Shown in pieces: positions 1 to 12,960 of a stretch of DNA of 64,000 nucleotides. Position 1 is the stretch's first letter. Each line of letters starts with the position of its first letter. A model generated the notes under the pieces. That model was given only the letters and a program-made list of their open reading frames with translations, had not been told where the DNA came from and did not search any database. The stretch is from Acanthococcus lagerstroemiae (Eukaryota; Arthropoda; Insecta; Hemiptera; Eriococcidae), in assembly GCA_031841125.1 (NCBI GenBank), contig CM063114.1, forward strand, positions 5,208,001 through 5,272,000. The letters run 5' to 3'. A program made the position numbers and the translations under genes.

Positions 1-1680
1 AATAAGGTTCAGAAGCGCTTGGATGAGTTTCGAAAAGTGTGGTGAGACATAAAACAAGTTCTATGGTCTCAGAGGACTCTGAATGAGTCTGAACGAATCG
101 TAAGTAAGTCTAAATGAGTGTTAACTGTGTAGTCCTAAGAGCATCCGGAATGGGTTTTAGCAGAGTCCTAATGCGTTTCCAAACAGTGACAACTTTTAAC
201 GAGCTATACGGGCTGTCGAATGAGATCAAGCAGAGTCTGAATGAGTTTCAGTAGAGCCTGAATATGGTTCAGAACAGTTTGATGAATCCTCCGGAATCCT
301 ATAGGGAAGTTAGAACAAGGTTTAGGGAGTCTTAAGGGATTCTGAAAGCTAGTTACGAGCCCTAATTACTGTGGAATAAGTCCCAGAAAAATATGAATGA
401 GATTTAAAGTGTTTCCATGGGTTTCAAATGAGTCCCATAGATCTAATAGATGACTTGTGCGTACCTGAATGAGTTTTAGCAGGTCCCAAAAGATTCTAGG
501 TTATTACAGATCCCTGTAAGATTCATCCGCTTTACTGAGTCCTTATGACAACTAAATGAATTTCAACATAATCCAAAGAAGTTTGAAAAAGTTGAATAAG
601 TTTCAAATTGTCCAAATTGGTTTCAAGAGTCACGTGAGACGTAAAACAAATACACGTCTTATTGATAACTGAATGAGTTTAGCGAATCTCAATGGACTCT
701 GAATGGGTTTTAATAAGTTCTGAATAAGTCTTAACTAGACCTAAGGGCAGCCGAATGGGTCTCAGTTGAGTCTTAATGAGGTTTCACGGTATCCGGTCGT
801 CAAATAAGCCCCGTGCTTAAGTGAGTTCTCAGAGACTGATACGGCTTAAAACGAGTTCTAAGAATAATCCAACGAATTGTACAGGGTCCGAAATAATTTT
901 AAGAGGCCTAAGGAGGCCTAAGAGCAGCTGAATGAGTCTGAGCGCATGTGAATTGATTTTAAAATTTTGTCGAATTTTGAGGACAGCCAAATGGGTCTCA
1001 ACAAAATCATAGGTGATAAAATGTCAAATGAGTTTCAAAAAAAAAAAAAAAAAAAAAAAAAGTATTTAAGGCGGTCGAATTAGCTTTACCAGAGACTTAG
1101 CGGGGTTTGAACAGATGAGTCAACAAATCTACAATCCTAAAGGCAGCCGAATTTGTTTCAGCAGAATCTGAATGAGTACCTATCTAAAGTGCCAAAATGA
1201 GTTTGAAAAGAGTTCGATAAGTCTTAACGATTTCTGGTAACTAAATTAGTCGCAGACGGAGTTCAGTAGTGTCATTTATAAAGTGTTTGATGAGCTTTAA
1301 ATCTCAACGAGTCCTATCAGCTGAATCTGAAAGAGTCGAAACGGATCTTAACTCGTACTTATGACAGCCGAACGAGTCTTAGTTGAGCCTCAAGAAGATT
1401 TGTAGTTGAATAAGTTTCTTCAGTTAGATAAGTCTGAATGAGTTCCATGGGTTGTAAATGGCGTAATGAAGTGAGTAGTGGTGAGAGAGGTAGGAAAGGA
1501 ATAATTTATTCAACTCTAGTTGGCAATCTTATTTCTCTGAAAAATGTAAAATCGATAAGTGGAAAAGAGGACCGTACTTCTGACACAATCTGCTCATGTA
1601 GTATGGCTGAGTCGAAGCATAGGCTGAATGAGCCGCAAGGAGTCGTAATAGTATCTGAGTGAGTTTATCGGAGTCTGAAC
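1..1680. repeat. Degenerate GAATGAGTC-type repeat region
   Basis: Short words such as GAATGAGTC, AATGAGTTTCA and GAGTCTGAA recur every 10-30 bases across the whole stretch without a fixed period, as in an old, decayed minisatellite. A run of about 23 A lies at 1038-1061. The 74-residue reading frame at 1438-1662 runs along the same repeat words and is not taken as a gene. The array probably continues left of the window. Confidence 0.7.
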
Positions 1681-2743
1681 ACAGTCACAATGATACTGAA
1701 TAAGATTAAAGGTTTTCGAGATTTCGGACACTGTGCAACGCGTCGTTAACTTCGAAATTTTACAATAAATTGAATTATACTCATGTGAAACTTTGCTTGT
1801 ATGTTCCAGGTATGGTTTTAAATTGAGGATATTCAGCTATTCCGGTTAATATATTGTAATGCTTCTTTGATATTCCTGATGTGCGACGATATCAGAGAAT
1901 CGAATCTTCAATTGACAGCAAGTATGACGAACTTATAGTATACCTATTGTAGGTCTTGACGTACCTGCGTGTTTCAACAGAAACACAGAAGAAAGTTTCA
2001 GTCATCCTGTTGACTTTAGCGCTCACGTACTTTCAGTGTTGCGAAAAATAATCCGCACAAATTCGATTTGAACTTTTGAGCAAGCATCGCGCGTGTTTGA
2101 AAGTTGATCTGCGTCTGCAGTGAAGCATTTAACAACAATAATTTTCAAGTTTTGCCACGAATTTTCGAGGAAACTATCTTATTAAAGTGGAAAAATTAAG
2201 AAAAGAACTGTGTAGACTCTAGAATGAGAGGCCATGAAGATATCTGCTTATCAAACCAACCTACCGTTTTCTTTCGTTCTGAGAAAGGAAAAAAATAGGT
2301 ACTAGTTGTGTTCTATCTCTAGGAGGGCATAAATTATGTATGGATCAAAATTCTCTTAATGGGCGAAACGTCTGAAACCCGTATTTGAAAATTATTCGAA
2401 CCATTAAAGAAAAAATAATAATTTTAAAGAAAATATATTTAGAGCTGTAAAGCTACAGCTGTCATTTTTTACCTGACTTGTTTTCTCGAGGTGTTCTTTG
2501 TGTTGTTGCCGGTCCTATTCGATTTAGTCATGAAAAGTTGATGTAGCGAAATAAAGATGGATTTCGGACAGTGGTGGTGATTGTAAGGGGACATACTCGT
2601 ATTAAGGCAGACTTGTTTACCGAAGAGAAAATGTCCAAAAAAATGCCATGTTACTCTGTGGTGCTCAATCCATAATGAACAAGCGAGGTCCGGAGGACCT
2701 GGCAGTAGGGTAGGCTGTTTGCAAATTCTTATTTATTATTTCA
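1681..2743. other. Unassigned AT-rich DNA
   Basis: No long reading frame, RNA gene or clear repeat seen. Base composition is like the bulk of the window. It could be intron or intergenic. Confidence 0.5.
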
Positions 2744-2988
2744 TTATTTGTGACGTGATGCGTGAAAAGGGCCCTTGTGATCTTGAAATTTTAAGATTGT
2801 GAGTATGGTACCACTGATTGGCAAGGTCTACAGAATTTGAGGTTGCTTCCACACTTATCAGATCTCTGAGCTCTGTAATGCGGTATTCTTTAGTCTGTAG
2901 ACCTTGGAAATTGGTGGTACTGGACTCGCAAACTTAAAATTTTATATCACCACAATGGTTCTTTTCATGCAACGCGTCACATTCATTA
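2744..2988. repeat. Foldback inverted repeat, arms about 100 bp
   Basis: The left arm (about 2744-2845: GTGACGTGATGCGTGAAAAG ... CAAGGTCTACAGA) is an imperfect reverse complement of the right arm (about 2882-2985: TCTGTAGACCTTGG ... CATGCAACGCGTCAC). About 40 bases separate them. The transcript would form a long hairpin. Likely a foldback MITE; no target duplication was identified. Confidence 0.65.
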
Positions 2989-3256
2989 CAAATTAAAACA
3001 CTTCAAAATGCGATAGCACAGCAAAAACCCTAGACACTACACGCACATTAGAAGTTCAAGGCTTCAAACTGTGAAGCTGCAAACTACAATTACGCAGCAG
3101 ACTTTGAACAACACTGAACATACTAAAATATGTTTCCATTTTCTATTTAATTTATTCCAAGCGGCAAGTAGAAATCAAACACTCTACCTTTAAAAGACAA
3201 ATAAATTCAAAGGACATAAATCCAAAGAATTTTAAAACTTACCAGTTTCAATGAAT

Positions 3257-4432
3257 ATGAGGGTAATTCTCCGAAAAATGGACAATTCATGTAAATAGGC
3301 TGTAACGCTGCCACTTATTATCAGAATGCTATGCGCAATATATCAAAATTGAGGAAATGAACTCTTCTGATGGAGACAGTGGTAACAGCTCTCCCTAGTT
3401 CAGCAGAACATCATTAGAAAATCGAAAATGCACCTGAAATGTCCATCAGCGTGGGTGTCAACCTGGCCTAGTTCCGTTTTTTTTTTTTTTTTTGCTTCCT
3501 GGAAGGGTTTAATACATCATTTTCAAGAACTACTGTTTCCCATTGTTGAAGAGGTAAGTTGAGGCAACACGGTATAGGTCTTACAATCTTTTTCTAACCA
3601 AGTTAAGTAACCTTTAGAATACCTCAAAGTTGTGTCTAGGAAGAGATATGTCCTTCAATGTGGATAATTTTCAAACCTCTCTGTAGGGTTCCACTATAAG
3701 CATAAACTTCTCTCAAATGCTCATATAACTTCCTCATAACTTCCTCTAGAAGGCTGTGTAAGAACTTCTGTGAAATAATAATAATTTGTATGCTAAAATA
3801 CTCATTTATTGCTGAGATCCTGGTTTCTAAAAAAAAAGTGTCCTTCATCAACAGCCATATTGAATTTATAGCTCCGAATTTGTAAAAACGTAATAATATA
3901 ACTAATGTTGGCCACATTACATTCAGCAACATGTATCAAATATTTTCCGCATATTTACCCAATGGGAAAAGGGAAAAGGCGATTTTGTCCTTAAACGTGG
4001 ACATAAAATATTATTCAACGTGGCTACTCACGTATTTCTTGTATCCACGCTGAAGGACGTGAATCTTTCGACACTTAGAAGCAGTCTGTAGAAACAACCT
4101 TTAAACTTCTTCGTGCAGAGACTATTTTCCTAGATGAATTTTTGGTACTTCATAAAACCGTGATCTGTGAGATTGTAACCCACGGTGCCGCTGTGTGATT
4201 GTACAGCCTCATCTTATCACACTATGTAAACGTGAAAAATTTGTCTTTCAACGTGGACAACAATTTTTGTTTTACAACCCTCCAAAATCAAATTTAAGCC
4301 CGGCCGGTACCGGAATATGATTTCTCAATACCCCTAGTATCGATTTCAACGAAAAAAAATTTGAAAGTGAACCTTATTTGTTTTGGTTTTTGTCCACGTT
4401 GAATTGTCCATTTTTTGGAGAATCACCCATGA
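3257..4432. mobile_element. 1.17 kb non-autonomous inverted-repeat element
   Basis: The terminal inverted repeats are about 30 bp: left from 3261 (GGGTAATTCTCC ... ATGGACAATTCA) and right ending at 4428 (TGAATTGTCC ... GGAGAATCACCC). ATGA flanks both ends (3257-3260, 4429-4432) and may be the target duplication. Inside, variants of CAACGTGGACA recur near 3651, 3990, 4015, 4237 and 4391 in both orientations, like the subterminal motifs bound by DNA transposases. No transposase frame is present; the small frames at 3636-3932 and 4383-4685 look spurious. The superfamily is unknown. Confidence 0.6.
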
Positions 4433-6650
4433 ACTGATAACTGCTGATAACAATTCAAAGAGGGACAGGAATTTTGTTTTGATTCAAATGAACGAGGAAT
4501 TTTACTTCAATTCAAATAAAGTTGTGTTCTCGCTTCAGAAAACGCACAATGTGTTCTCCCTCCTCATTACAATGTTTATAAGATGCAAAGACATTAGCTC
4601 CACTCCTGGTCACACAACGCGTGAAATAATCGTGCACCGTTCAAATGCAAAAAAGATGATCTTCCATTTCAAAAACAAAACGTGACCTGCCAATTATTTA
4701 TTCACGTTTTTTGTTAATTCCGCTACACAATTATGATAGAAGTTCAAATTTGTGGTTGAAGGCATGTTGACAGTTTTGAATGATTTGTTGTTCCTGATAA
4801 CGAAAAGACAAAGGTAACTAGTCAAACAAGAAACAAAATATTAGTGAAAGAACTGAAACAGAATACCAAAATTACCACTTAATACTGCTAACATATTTAT
4901 GAGACATAACTCACATCGCATTATTCCTTGGAAAATTTCCTGATAAGAGTACCACAGAATGTTGTATGTACTTGGTTTGAGTCAAATACATTATAAGCTA
5001 ATTCAACTGAGAACCCATTTTATACAAACAAACAATTCACTTACTTCTTCTAAATCCAGTTAATATCTTCACTTTCTCTGAAGAAATAGTTCCTTCTGTA
5101 GAAAAGTACGAGTCGCACAATACTGTCATGAATAAAATATTAAATTACAAAATAAAACGTAAACAAGTTGCATTTGTAAATTGAATAATCGAATGCGTAA
5201 CAGAGAGGATATATTCATAATAGTAAACCGACTTATTGATAAATACCAGCAGTTGATGGAGAACACCATTGAGCTAAAACTGAACTATGAGCTGTAAACA
5301 ATTCAGTTGTATTTAGAGAAATGATGAGTATGAAAGTTCGATTGCAATAGAGGTGCTTGCAGCGCTGCGCGCTGGCAAACACCCTTTTTAAAAACACCGT
5401 GGAGTGGACGTGGAATGGATGAGGTGACGTCACTGATGAAACCGGTTTGCTCAGTTCGTCGTTAAAGAACGTCGCGGAGCTGGAATTCTGCTCTGTTCTG
5501 TTCGGAGCTGAGTTGAAGAACACACATAGTTCCAGTGAAATGCATGCTACCGCGTATTCCAGATTTCAGATTAAACCAGTCTGCTTACACACGGAATTTC
5601 CACTGATTCAACTCGTGGTCCACTGTTGTAGAAATTGTAAAAATTGTATTCAGTTGATCTCGCGCCCACAAACAATCCTTCGAGGCAGACGTTCCGGTCC
5701 GCAGAACTTTGGGGGAAAAAATGCTGTTATTTGAAAGTGACGAAGCATGAACCGTCCACGAAAAGAAACAAGCTCCGCGTAATTTTTTCATACCACGTTA
5801 AAAGTATAGGACGAATACAATGTCCGCGCGGCCTTTCCCCAACTGAAATTTAATTCTTTTCGGTTGGTTTATTTAGAGCCTTTTTCTTCTCGCTCTCACG
5901 GATCACCCCTTTCTTTCATAAAAATAAATTTTTCAAAGCGACTGTAACGAAAAAGCTATTTTTCATGTACGTGTTAACTATTTTCGTTTCAGTCGAAAAT
6001 TAACTAATGATTATTTTTATCCTAACGCTAATTTCGCTATAATTGACCCTTCGGCAGTCGCGGGGATTAGGAGGGGACAGGTTAATTTATGAAGTTGGTT
6101 CGCTGCGAACAAAACAGTTCAACAGGAGTCGCCTCAAATGAGAATTGTTAACCCGGCCAATGAAATTTATAATGATGACGCTGGACCGAAGTTGTGTTTC
6201 TCAAAGCTGTGCAAAATTTGATCAAACGAATTCCGACGGTATCGTGGTTTTGAGATACCGCAATTTTTGCAAAAGTAAATTGGGTACTCGAGAGGAAACT
6301 TTTTCTAGCCAGCAAAAAAATTTCCGCGATCTTGGTTTTAACCACTGAAGCATCCGCTGCGCGAGTGGGCTTTCTTGTTAAAATTTTAGGTCTATCGCGT
6401 AGTTGAAGCAATTTTTTCTTCTCGTCAAAATGCTCTAATCGCGAGAGATGGCGAAAAACGTGTCTATATTTTGGAGTTCAGAATTTCGGTTGAAAACTAT
6501 TTTAAAGGTTTGCGTGTTTTTATATTCGACTGGATATTCGGAATTTTTCTCGTTTATTTTCGGAAAGAGGGTCTCTTCTGTGGATTTGTGCGAACATATA
6601 ACGGATGTAATGAACTGTAAATGACATAATTTATAAAATATTACTACCAT
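4433..6650. other. Unassigned DNA with a CRE-like octamer
   Basis: No recognisable gene. Several short overlapping frames on both strands between 5233 and 6411 have no detectable family. Between about 5330 and 5800 the sequence is less AT-rich; it holds a TTTTTAAAAA box (about 5384) and a perfect TGACGTCA octamer at about 5424. This could be a promoter or first exon, but nothing confirms it. Confidence 0.4.
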
Positions 6651-7375
6651 TTACTAATTGAGTTAACAAGGGCTTGTACCAATAACCATAACTGGCATTA
6701 ACTGAAATGATTTTCACCTTTAACCGTAACTGATTTGTAACTAAATCATTTCATCGAAAATTGCGTCCGCATCGACCAATAACCAAATCAAGGCCGGCAA
6801 TTTTTCATTTTCTCACCTAGTGCAAATACAAAACTTCTAAATAAGGAACCTTGGGAACCCCCCCCCCCCCCCTAGAAAAATTGAAACACAAAAGACATCC
6901 AGTAAGTATGAATAAGTTTTAAAAAATTGAATTTGTATAAAAATGTGGATATTCCCACCTGGTGCACGTGCTCTAGTGCAACTAAACGTTCACCGGCTCT
7001 GAACCAAATGAAACAGAATCTTTTTGATTGAACGTAACTAATAACCGGATGGGAGAATTCAGTTATTCGGTTGTCACATAACATAGTCTTTCACTTATTT
7101 TCAATGTCTCCCATCACAGTCTGTCATACAATTCGACATACTCTTACCAATAACCGATTGAAATAACGCTCATTAATCGATGACTGAGCAGCAAAGTGGC
7201 AACCCAACCGCAACTGATAACTGGCTGGAATTCTGCCTTGCCCTGGAGCTATCACCGATCACTGAATCAACCTTTTTGCAACCGTAAGACCGAAATTAAA
7301 ACCAACCACATTAACAGTCATAAGCGGTTGTAACCAAAAATGGATAACCGAATCAATCGTTTCGGTTAGAAGTTT
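6651..7375. repeat. Degenerate TAACCG/CAATAACC word repeat
   Basis: Words such as CCAATAACC, AACCGTAACTGA, AATAACCGGATG and CAACTGATAACTGG recur irregularly along about 700 bases, in the style of a decayed short tandem repeat. A run of about 14 C lies near 6859-6873. No gene seen. Confidence 0.5.
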
Positions 7376-7381
7376 CAGAAT

Positions 7382-7505
7382 CAGTGACCTAGCTAAGGGG
7401 GAGGGAGTATCGACCCTCCTTCGATTCTAGTATCCCCTCTAACAACCCCTTCCCCTTTGGTCAAAACCAGATCCCCCTTCGAATGTTTGGCTGGTTACAC
7501 CACTG
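7382..7505. mobile_element. Short hAT-type MITE, family 1, copy 1
   Basis: 124 bp. The left end CAGTGACCTAGCTAAG and the reverse complement of the right end, CAGTGGTGTAACCAGC, are related termini. The C-rich interior (CCCCTTTGGTCAAAACCAGA) matches a second copy at 54021-54181. CAGNGG-type ends are typical of hAT elements. The 8-bp flanks do not match cleanly, so the insertion is old. Confidence 0.65.
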
Positions 7506-10236
7506 CACAGAAATAACATTTTAAATCAACGCTTCAGTTCCATAGAAATACTTTTGATGTCAAATGTTTCAGACTTTCTTACTGACATTTTTAGCAGACA
7601 TCTTGATGGAAATACTTCGAGTCTTGCTGATCTTCTGAATCGAATGGTATACTTTAGAGACTGAACTGGTCTGTAAACCGGTCCAGAACACGAGAAAGGC
7701 GACAAAAATCGAGGACAAGGGGACGTTTTTAAAAATGTCAGCATTTCTTTACGAGTATTTGACCGAATCACGGATAGTGACAATTTTTTTTTTTAAATCC
7801 CAAGTGGCTTTGTAGCCGTGTCTCGAGTAATGGCAGTATGGCTGTCTGTTGTATGCCCGAAGTAGACTAGTGCTGGTCCGATGGAGGACAAATGCAGGAC
7901 AAAATAGGAGGTCAGCGGAGGCCAGTTGTGGGACAAATTAAAAACAACTATGAACTGGGACGACTGGAGTCAAAATTGCTAAATGCCTAGTTAATTGCGT
8001 GACAAACGAAATACATTGCTCTGAGAAACATCTTATGACAAAAATTACTGGAATTCCAGTGCGTCTCAGTCGTTCAACGATTTCACGCACCCTAACTGCA
8101 AATTTTTGACATTTTGACTGAGTTCTGATTCTGTTCTCCACTTCTTTAGGTGCCATATATCCGATGTCCAACGTTGACGATCGCGGTTTCTGACGTGTGA
8201 CTTTCCTGGCAGGGCAGGTCAGGGTAGTTTGCCTCTGCTTTCCCCACGGTTGGTTGTTATAGAGTTTTTTTCTTTTCTGTCTTGAAGAGTGTGCAGCCGC
8301 AGTGTGCTTACTACATCCGAACAAGATGGTTATCACAAAATGAAGACTTAACCGTATTGCAGACTCAATTGGTTGTATATTCTGTGCCGAAACCAGAACT
8401 TTTACAGTACCAAGCTGACCTACATAAGTTCGCAATTTAGCCGTATTTGTAAAATTTTTTGAACGCTTAATAGATCCACAACTGCATAATGTCATCGATT
8501 AATCTTTATTGAGTCCAACATTTGTCAACACGTCTACTCTATGATACCATGAATGGACATCTATAGAAAGTGTCATGAATAAATGTAGAATTTGAAATAG
8601 ATCAAATTAGTTAATATCACATTTGATTTGAACATGTACTAAGGATGTTCTTCTGATCTTCTCTGCAGCTCTGCTGGTGACCGAATGTCTTCACTTCTGT
8701 ACTGCAGTGCCTTATACATATTATATATAGTTGGCGTCGCATACCACCTGGCTAGTAGTTCTCTAGTTAGATGGTATGAAACGGGGAGAAACAGTGTTGA
8801 CTAACATTCAGCAAAAACTATCTTCTTCCCTTATCAGTTCCGACTCTTACTGCGTGCTACTGACTACGGCTACGTTGCTTCATGATACGTTATAATTTCT
8901 AACTTCAGTTAATTTGTAACTGAATACATCATAATTATTTCAAATGTCTTCTTGGCTTTGTACCATCATTTATTTGTTTTTGAATTTTTGTCAGTAAAGG
9001 CTCTAGGATCTCGTTTTTTCTCTCTCTTTCATAAAAACGAAAAATCTATATTAGCCATTTCTCAGCCAACCATTAAGATGAAGAAAACGAAGTGATGTGT
9101 CACATGTCCTTTCAGGCCATTCGGCCGTTGCATCGAGAGAGGCGCAAATGGAGCCATTGCCACCTGGAGCCAATGTTCCTTCTTCCTTCAGTAGAAAGGT
9201 CGACCCATTTTTTTGATTTCTATTATACTCAGAAAAATTTGACCTTCCCCTCCCTTCCCTAAGACAAACCATTGTTTACGCGGCTGGCTCAGCATACGAG
9301 TATCTCAGCGGAAAACAAGTTCCAAATGCCCCCAATTTGTATTCTCTTCGTTCGCATCGCAAGCACTGAAATATTACGTAAGAAACTCGAGTATTATGTA
9401 CAAAACATTTAGAGGGAAGTTTTTTGGTTTTGTTTCTTCCGGGTTATCAAACTGATGCTCGCCGAGGACGTCGTGTAATAACTGCTACGTGCGCAATGAG
9501 TTTCAAGTCGTAAAACTATTTGGAACCACTGTTCCCGGAGTAATTTAAGATTCGAGAAAAATACTCTTAAAGATCATCTAAATGAAACACGAAGAATGAC
9601 GCTTTTGTCGCCTATATAGCACTCTGAGAGCGACGAAAACGTTGCAAAATACTAGAAAATGTCGTAACGTTGACAAATGTATCCTGGATAGACAATTGAG
9701 CTAACTTTTTGTCACAGATTACGGTTTTGAAGGATGCGATTTATCATAGAGTAGAAATGGGCGTGCAGCGAGGCAAAGGGGCCTCGGCTTCGTAAACGGT
9801 TGCAGATTTAAAATAGGAAAATACGTTCGTATGAAAAGCATTCCAGAATTTTCCTCTTTTAACCTTTTTACTTTCATGTCGCTCGGTTTTGTATACCGCG
9901 GTGAGAACAAATAATCGGTCGCCGGTACTCGCGACTGACGGCCGCGTAATGTTGATTTCTGAACCTTCATTAATATTCGTGGTATTTAATGTAATTTGTT
10001 GAAGTAAAAATGAAAACCGAGCCGAGGATTCAAAAGAATTCGAAATTGTAAGGTTCTTGAGTTCTGATTGGTACTGTGAAAGTTTCTTGTATTCTTCATC
10101 CGACTTTCTTGCGTTTGCATCAGCATCACTCGGTATAGTTGAGTAGTTTATTTTTGGGGGCTTGAAAAATTCGGTAGAATTTTACCTGTTTTGAATATTT
10201 TTGTGAATTTCAAGGAGGGATGAATATTTTTACTTA
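7506..10236. other. Unassigned DNA
   Basis: No feature recognised. The longest frame (7938-8495, minus, 185 codons) has no motif I know, no supporting context, and a composition like untranslated DNA. The stretch 9700-10000 is richer in CpG (around TATACCGCGG and GGCCGCG) than its surroundings and could be regulatory, but I see no defined site. Confidence 0.45.
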
Positions 10237-10402
10237 AGGTAAACATGCCAGTTCTAAATACTATGCTAGTGGTAAGCACTCCTCTTCCCAGTTCTCAAAA
10301 CTAAGTTTCAAAACGAACACTATCGTTTTAAGCCTTAATATTCGCAATTAGAAAGTCGAGTGTTTACTACTGGCATAGTGCTTAGTACTGGCATGTTTAC
10401 CT
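10237..10402. mobile_element. Tc1/mariner-like MITE, TA-flanked, copy 1
   Basis: 166 bp with inverted ends of about 45 bp: the left end begins AGGTAAACATGCCAGT, and the right end ends ACTGGCATGTTTACCT, its exact complement for 16 bp. TA flanks both sides (10235-10236, 10403-10404), the target duplication of Tc1/mariner-superfamily elements. Related, more diverged copies lie at 26674-26831 and 31390-31543. Confidence 0.75.
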
Positions 10403-11254
10403 TATTAATTTTCATGTTATGTGGGTTATTAGTGTATGCTGATGCAGGGGCAGATTTAGGGAATACTTTTGGGGAGGGGAAGAAAACAACGCACAAAATG
10501 TTTTGCCCTCTCTTTAAAACGTTTTACGGACTCCTTAATGTAATAAAAGTGAAGAGAGAAGTGTATCATTACAGAAAATTAATTAATTTCTTTCTTCTTT
10601 TTCTTTTTTTGAATGGGAGGGGGGCGTAAACCTGTCACTGTAGATGAGTTTTAAAAGTAACATCTACATTGATCTAAATCTTAGCCGTGGAACTCATTTA
10701 TTGATTAACGAGAAAATTATCATTAGAGTTTGTACTGGATTTTTATGCAAGTTAGCTGTTGAATATAAACGTGCAGTGCTATTGACGCACCGCTAAAAAT
10801 TCATATTTTTAGAAGATAAACTAAAGAGCGTCACCCTTGGCCACTTTGTGGAATAGATTTCTTTCCGACTTCCTCTTTGCTGCTTGTTGATCTTTTCTGT
10901 CGGTGGGACAGTCAGTTAGTCAGTGAGCCAGCTAGTTGGTCAGTCACATCAGTCAGCCAATCAGTCAGTCACATTGCCGGACTGTCCACTTTTCTACCCC
11001 GGTTCCTGGGAGTCTACGTACCTGTCTGCCTTTTTCCCCTTTTGTTTTTCTAGCTATCTCGTTTGGTGGGTGACCGTTTGTTTTTCCAACCGCTTTTCAT
11101 CTGTCTGTATGGTTAACTAGCTGGTTAGGCCTCTCTATGTTGTTCGACTTTTAAGATTTTTATAGAGCAGAAGCGTCCATTTTTTTTTTTTTTTTTTTTA
11201 CTGAAGAGATCTTATCCTTTATTGGGACTTTTTGCGCTTTTCAATTTGAAAAAT
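10403..11254. other. Unassigned DNA with short CAGT-type repeat
   Basis: No gene seen. From about 10905 to 10975 the sequence is a degenerate CAGT/GTCA tetranucleotide repeat. A run of about 19 T ends near 11200. The small frames here (10360-10629, 10923-11120) show no family features. Confidence 0.45.
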
Positions 11255-11536
11255 TTGATTTATTCCAGTATGTTGTTGAAAATATTCGGAGACAGGAAAT
11301 CACTCTGCTTCACCCCCCCCCCTTTGGGCAGGCAATTTCGTGCCTTTGACATCCGTTCGCACATAAGTTGCCGAATAATTGTACAGGTAGACGAGAATTT
11401 CGATAATTTTGCAGGGTGCCTCTTGCTCTGCCAGGGACTGCCGTAAACTACTACGGTATAACGAATCAAAAGCATTAACAAAATATAAGAATACTGGCGT
11501 ACCTCTGTGTTTTACCCCTGCTGAGTGTTTCATTCA
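11255..11536 (-). mobile_element. LINE reverse transcriptase fragment
   Basis: Two overlapping minus-strand frames together give a piece of non-LTR retrotransposon reverse transcriptase. One frame carries the palm motif around 'FVNAFDSLYRSSL' (usually F-D-x-x-K/N-A-F-D), followed by 'KIIEILVYLYN'. The other continues with 'GVKQSDFLSP', where intact elements have 'GVKQGDxLSP'. The change of frame happens near a C-run at about 11312-11321. Only about 90 residues remain of a domain of roughly 250. The style fits RTE/CR1-type LINEs; the clade is uncertain. Dead fragment. Confidence 0.8.
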
Positions 11537-11761
11537 GCTAGTAAAAAGTGTCATTTTCTGTCGGCTCATAAGACTCACGCATGTGTATGTACTACTGTGA
11601 TTCTAATTTTTAGGTTGATCTGTAGTTTCATCACCGCTGTTGTCTCCGATATATGTAACCTCAGTCTCGATGATTTTACTTGTACGATGCTTATGTAAAA
11701 ACTTACCCCTTATAACCCTGGATTCAACGAAGTAGTAAAACCATTACATTACATTTGTGTG

Positions 11762-12960
11762 AGGTGGTGCTGTATGCGCCGAATGCTCAAACCTAGTAGC
11801 CCATTGCACTTTTCCTTAGGTTGCTGTTAAGGATCAGATCAGTAGCCTCACTTTTAGAGCCAGAGTGAGAATTTTACTGAGTTCTATCCCTTTAACTTCA
11901 CTTGGTGCTGGATACTGCAGTCCCAGTGCTTCGCGTCTTGTCCCGGCTATTGCTAAACACTGACTATGATGTGAATCGAGGTTTCTTCCTCTTCTCTACG
12001 TGCCTACAGGAGCTGCTTTTCGCCACTCCTGTTTGATACCCCATGTGTTTTGTGGCCCCATAGCCAGTTAGTAGTCCGACCATGACTCTTGCATGTTTCC
12101 TGCCGAGCCCTAGTAGGAACTCGCGGCTTACCTACCAGAGGTGTCCCTTATCGGTGTTTTTCTGACTTTCATGCCACTTGCCATCGGCCAGTGCATTTCC
12201 ATCTGCTTAGTTATCTAAGCCTTCACCTTAGATTTCATGACAATGTATGCTACTGGATGATACGGCCTGGGCGTCACCAGTTCCTCTTTTATGCCCTCCT
12301 TCGCTAGCTTATCCGCGATCATGTTCTCTTTTATGCCCTAATGTCCCGGTATCCACAGTATGGTGATACGGTTCTCCTGAGCAAGGATGTATAATTTGTT
12401 AATGTAGTCCGCCACCGCCAGGGATGTAGTTTGGTATGCCGATAATGCCTTCATAGCTACCTAACTGTATCTGCTTATCAGCAAGGCCCTTCTGCTGGCT
12501 TTTATCTACGGCCATTGGTATCTCCATCACCTCTGCTTGGATAGTGACGCCCTCACCCAGTGCTATTGAATAGTTGTCAGCTCCTTTTGCATTCGATTGT
12601 GATTCCTGCTCCTTGGTCATTCTTTGAAGCATCTGCAAACCAAATAATATGTTCCTTTTTTCTCATGCCTCCCGTGTGGGTATCATTCAAGTGTTCCCCC
12701 GTGATTCTGTCCTTCGGCATCCCGAAACATTTGTCCGTCATTCCCGCCATCTCTGTTATCCTTCCATGACCTGCTTTTCAGGCCTGAAGGTTTGGTTGGC
12801 TCAGATGATGAGCCCCCATGATCGCATTTGCGTCCATAGCAGTGTGCCTTGGTGGTGGACTTGGGAATCTGTCAAGTGTTTACGTCGGCACAGTTCTCAT
12901 TGCCCCTGTTGTCATCACGCACACGAGCCTTTTCAGGTTCTCCAGTTCCTTAGTAAAACC
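11762..12960 (-). mobile_element. 3' part of an RNase H-bearing LINE, copy 1
   Basis: Read on the minus strand with several frameshifts and stops, this shows the C-terminal part of a Jockey/I/R1-group LINE polyprotein. In order: the post-polymerase segment ('CVMTTGAMRTVPT', about 12880-12940), the start of RNase H ('IIWFADASKNDQGAGI', about 12600-12650), the later RNase H region (about 12300-12500), a linker ('EMHWPMASGM'), and the 'LLGLGRKHARVMVGLLTGYGATKHM' tail that normally precedes a Cys/His cluster. The 3' end is near 11762. A truncated relative at 56425-57210 has the same orientation. No part is translatable at length today. Confidence 0.8.

Noticed and set aside
1438..1662. 74-codon plus-strand frame
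   Set aside because: It begins in the degenerate GAATGAGTC repeat and has no motif.
7938..8495. 185-codon minus-strand frame as a gene
   Set aside because: No recognisable motif, signal or neighbour. AT-rich DNA of this length can give such a frame by chance.
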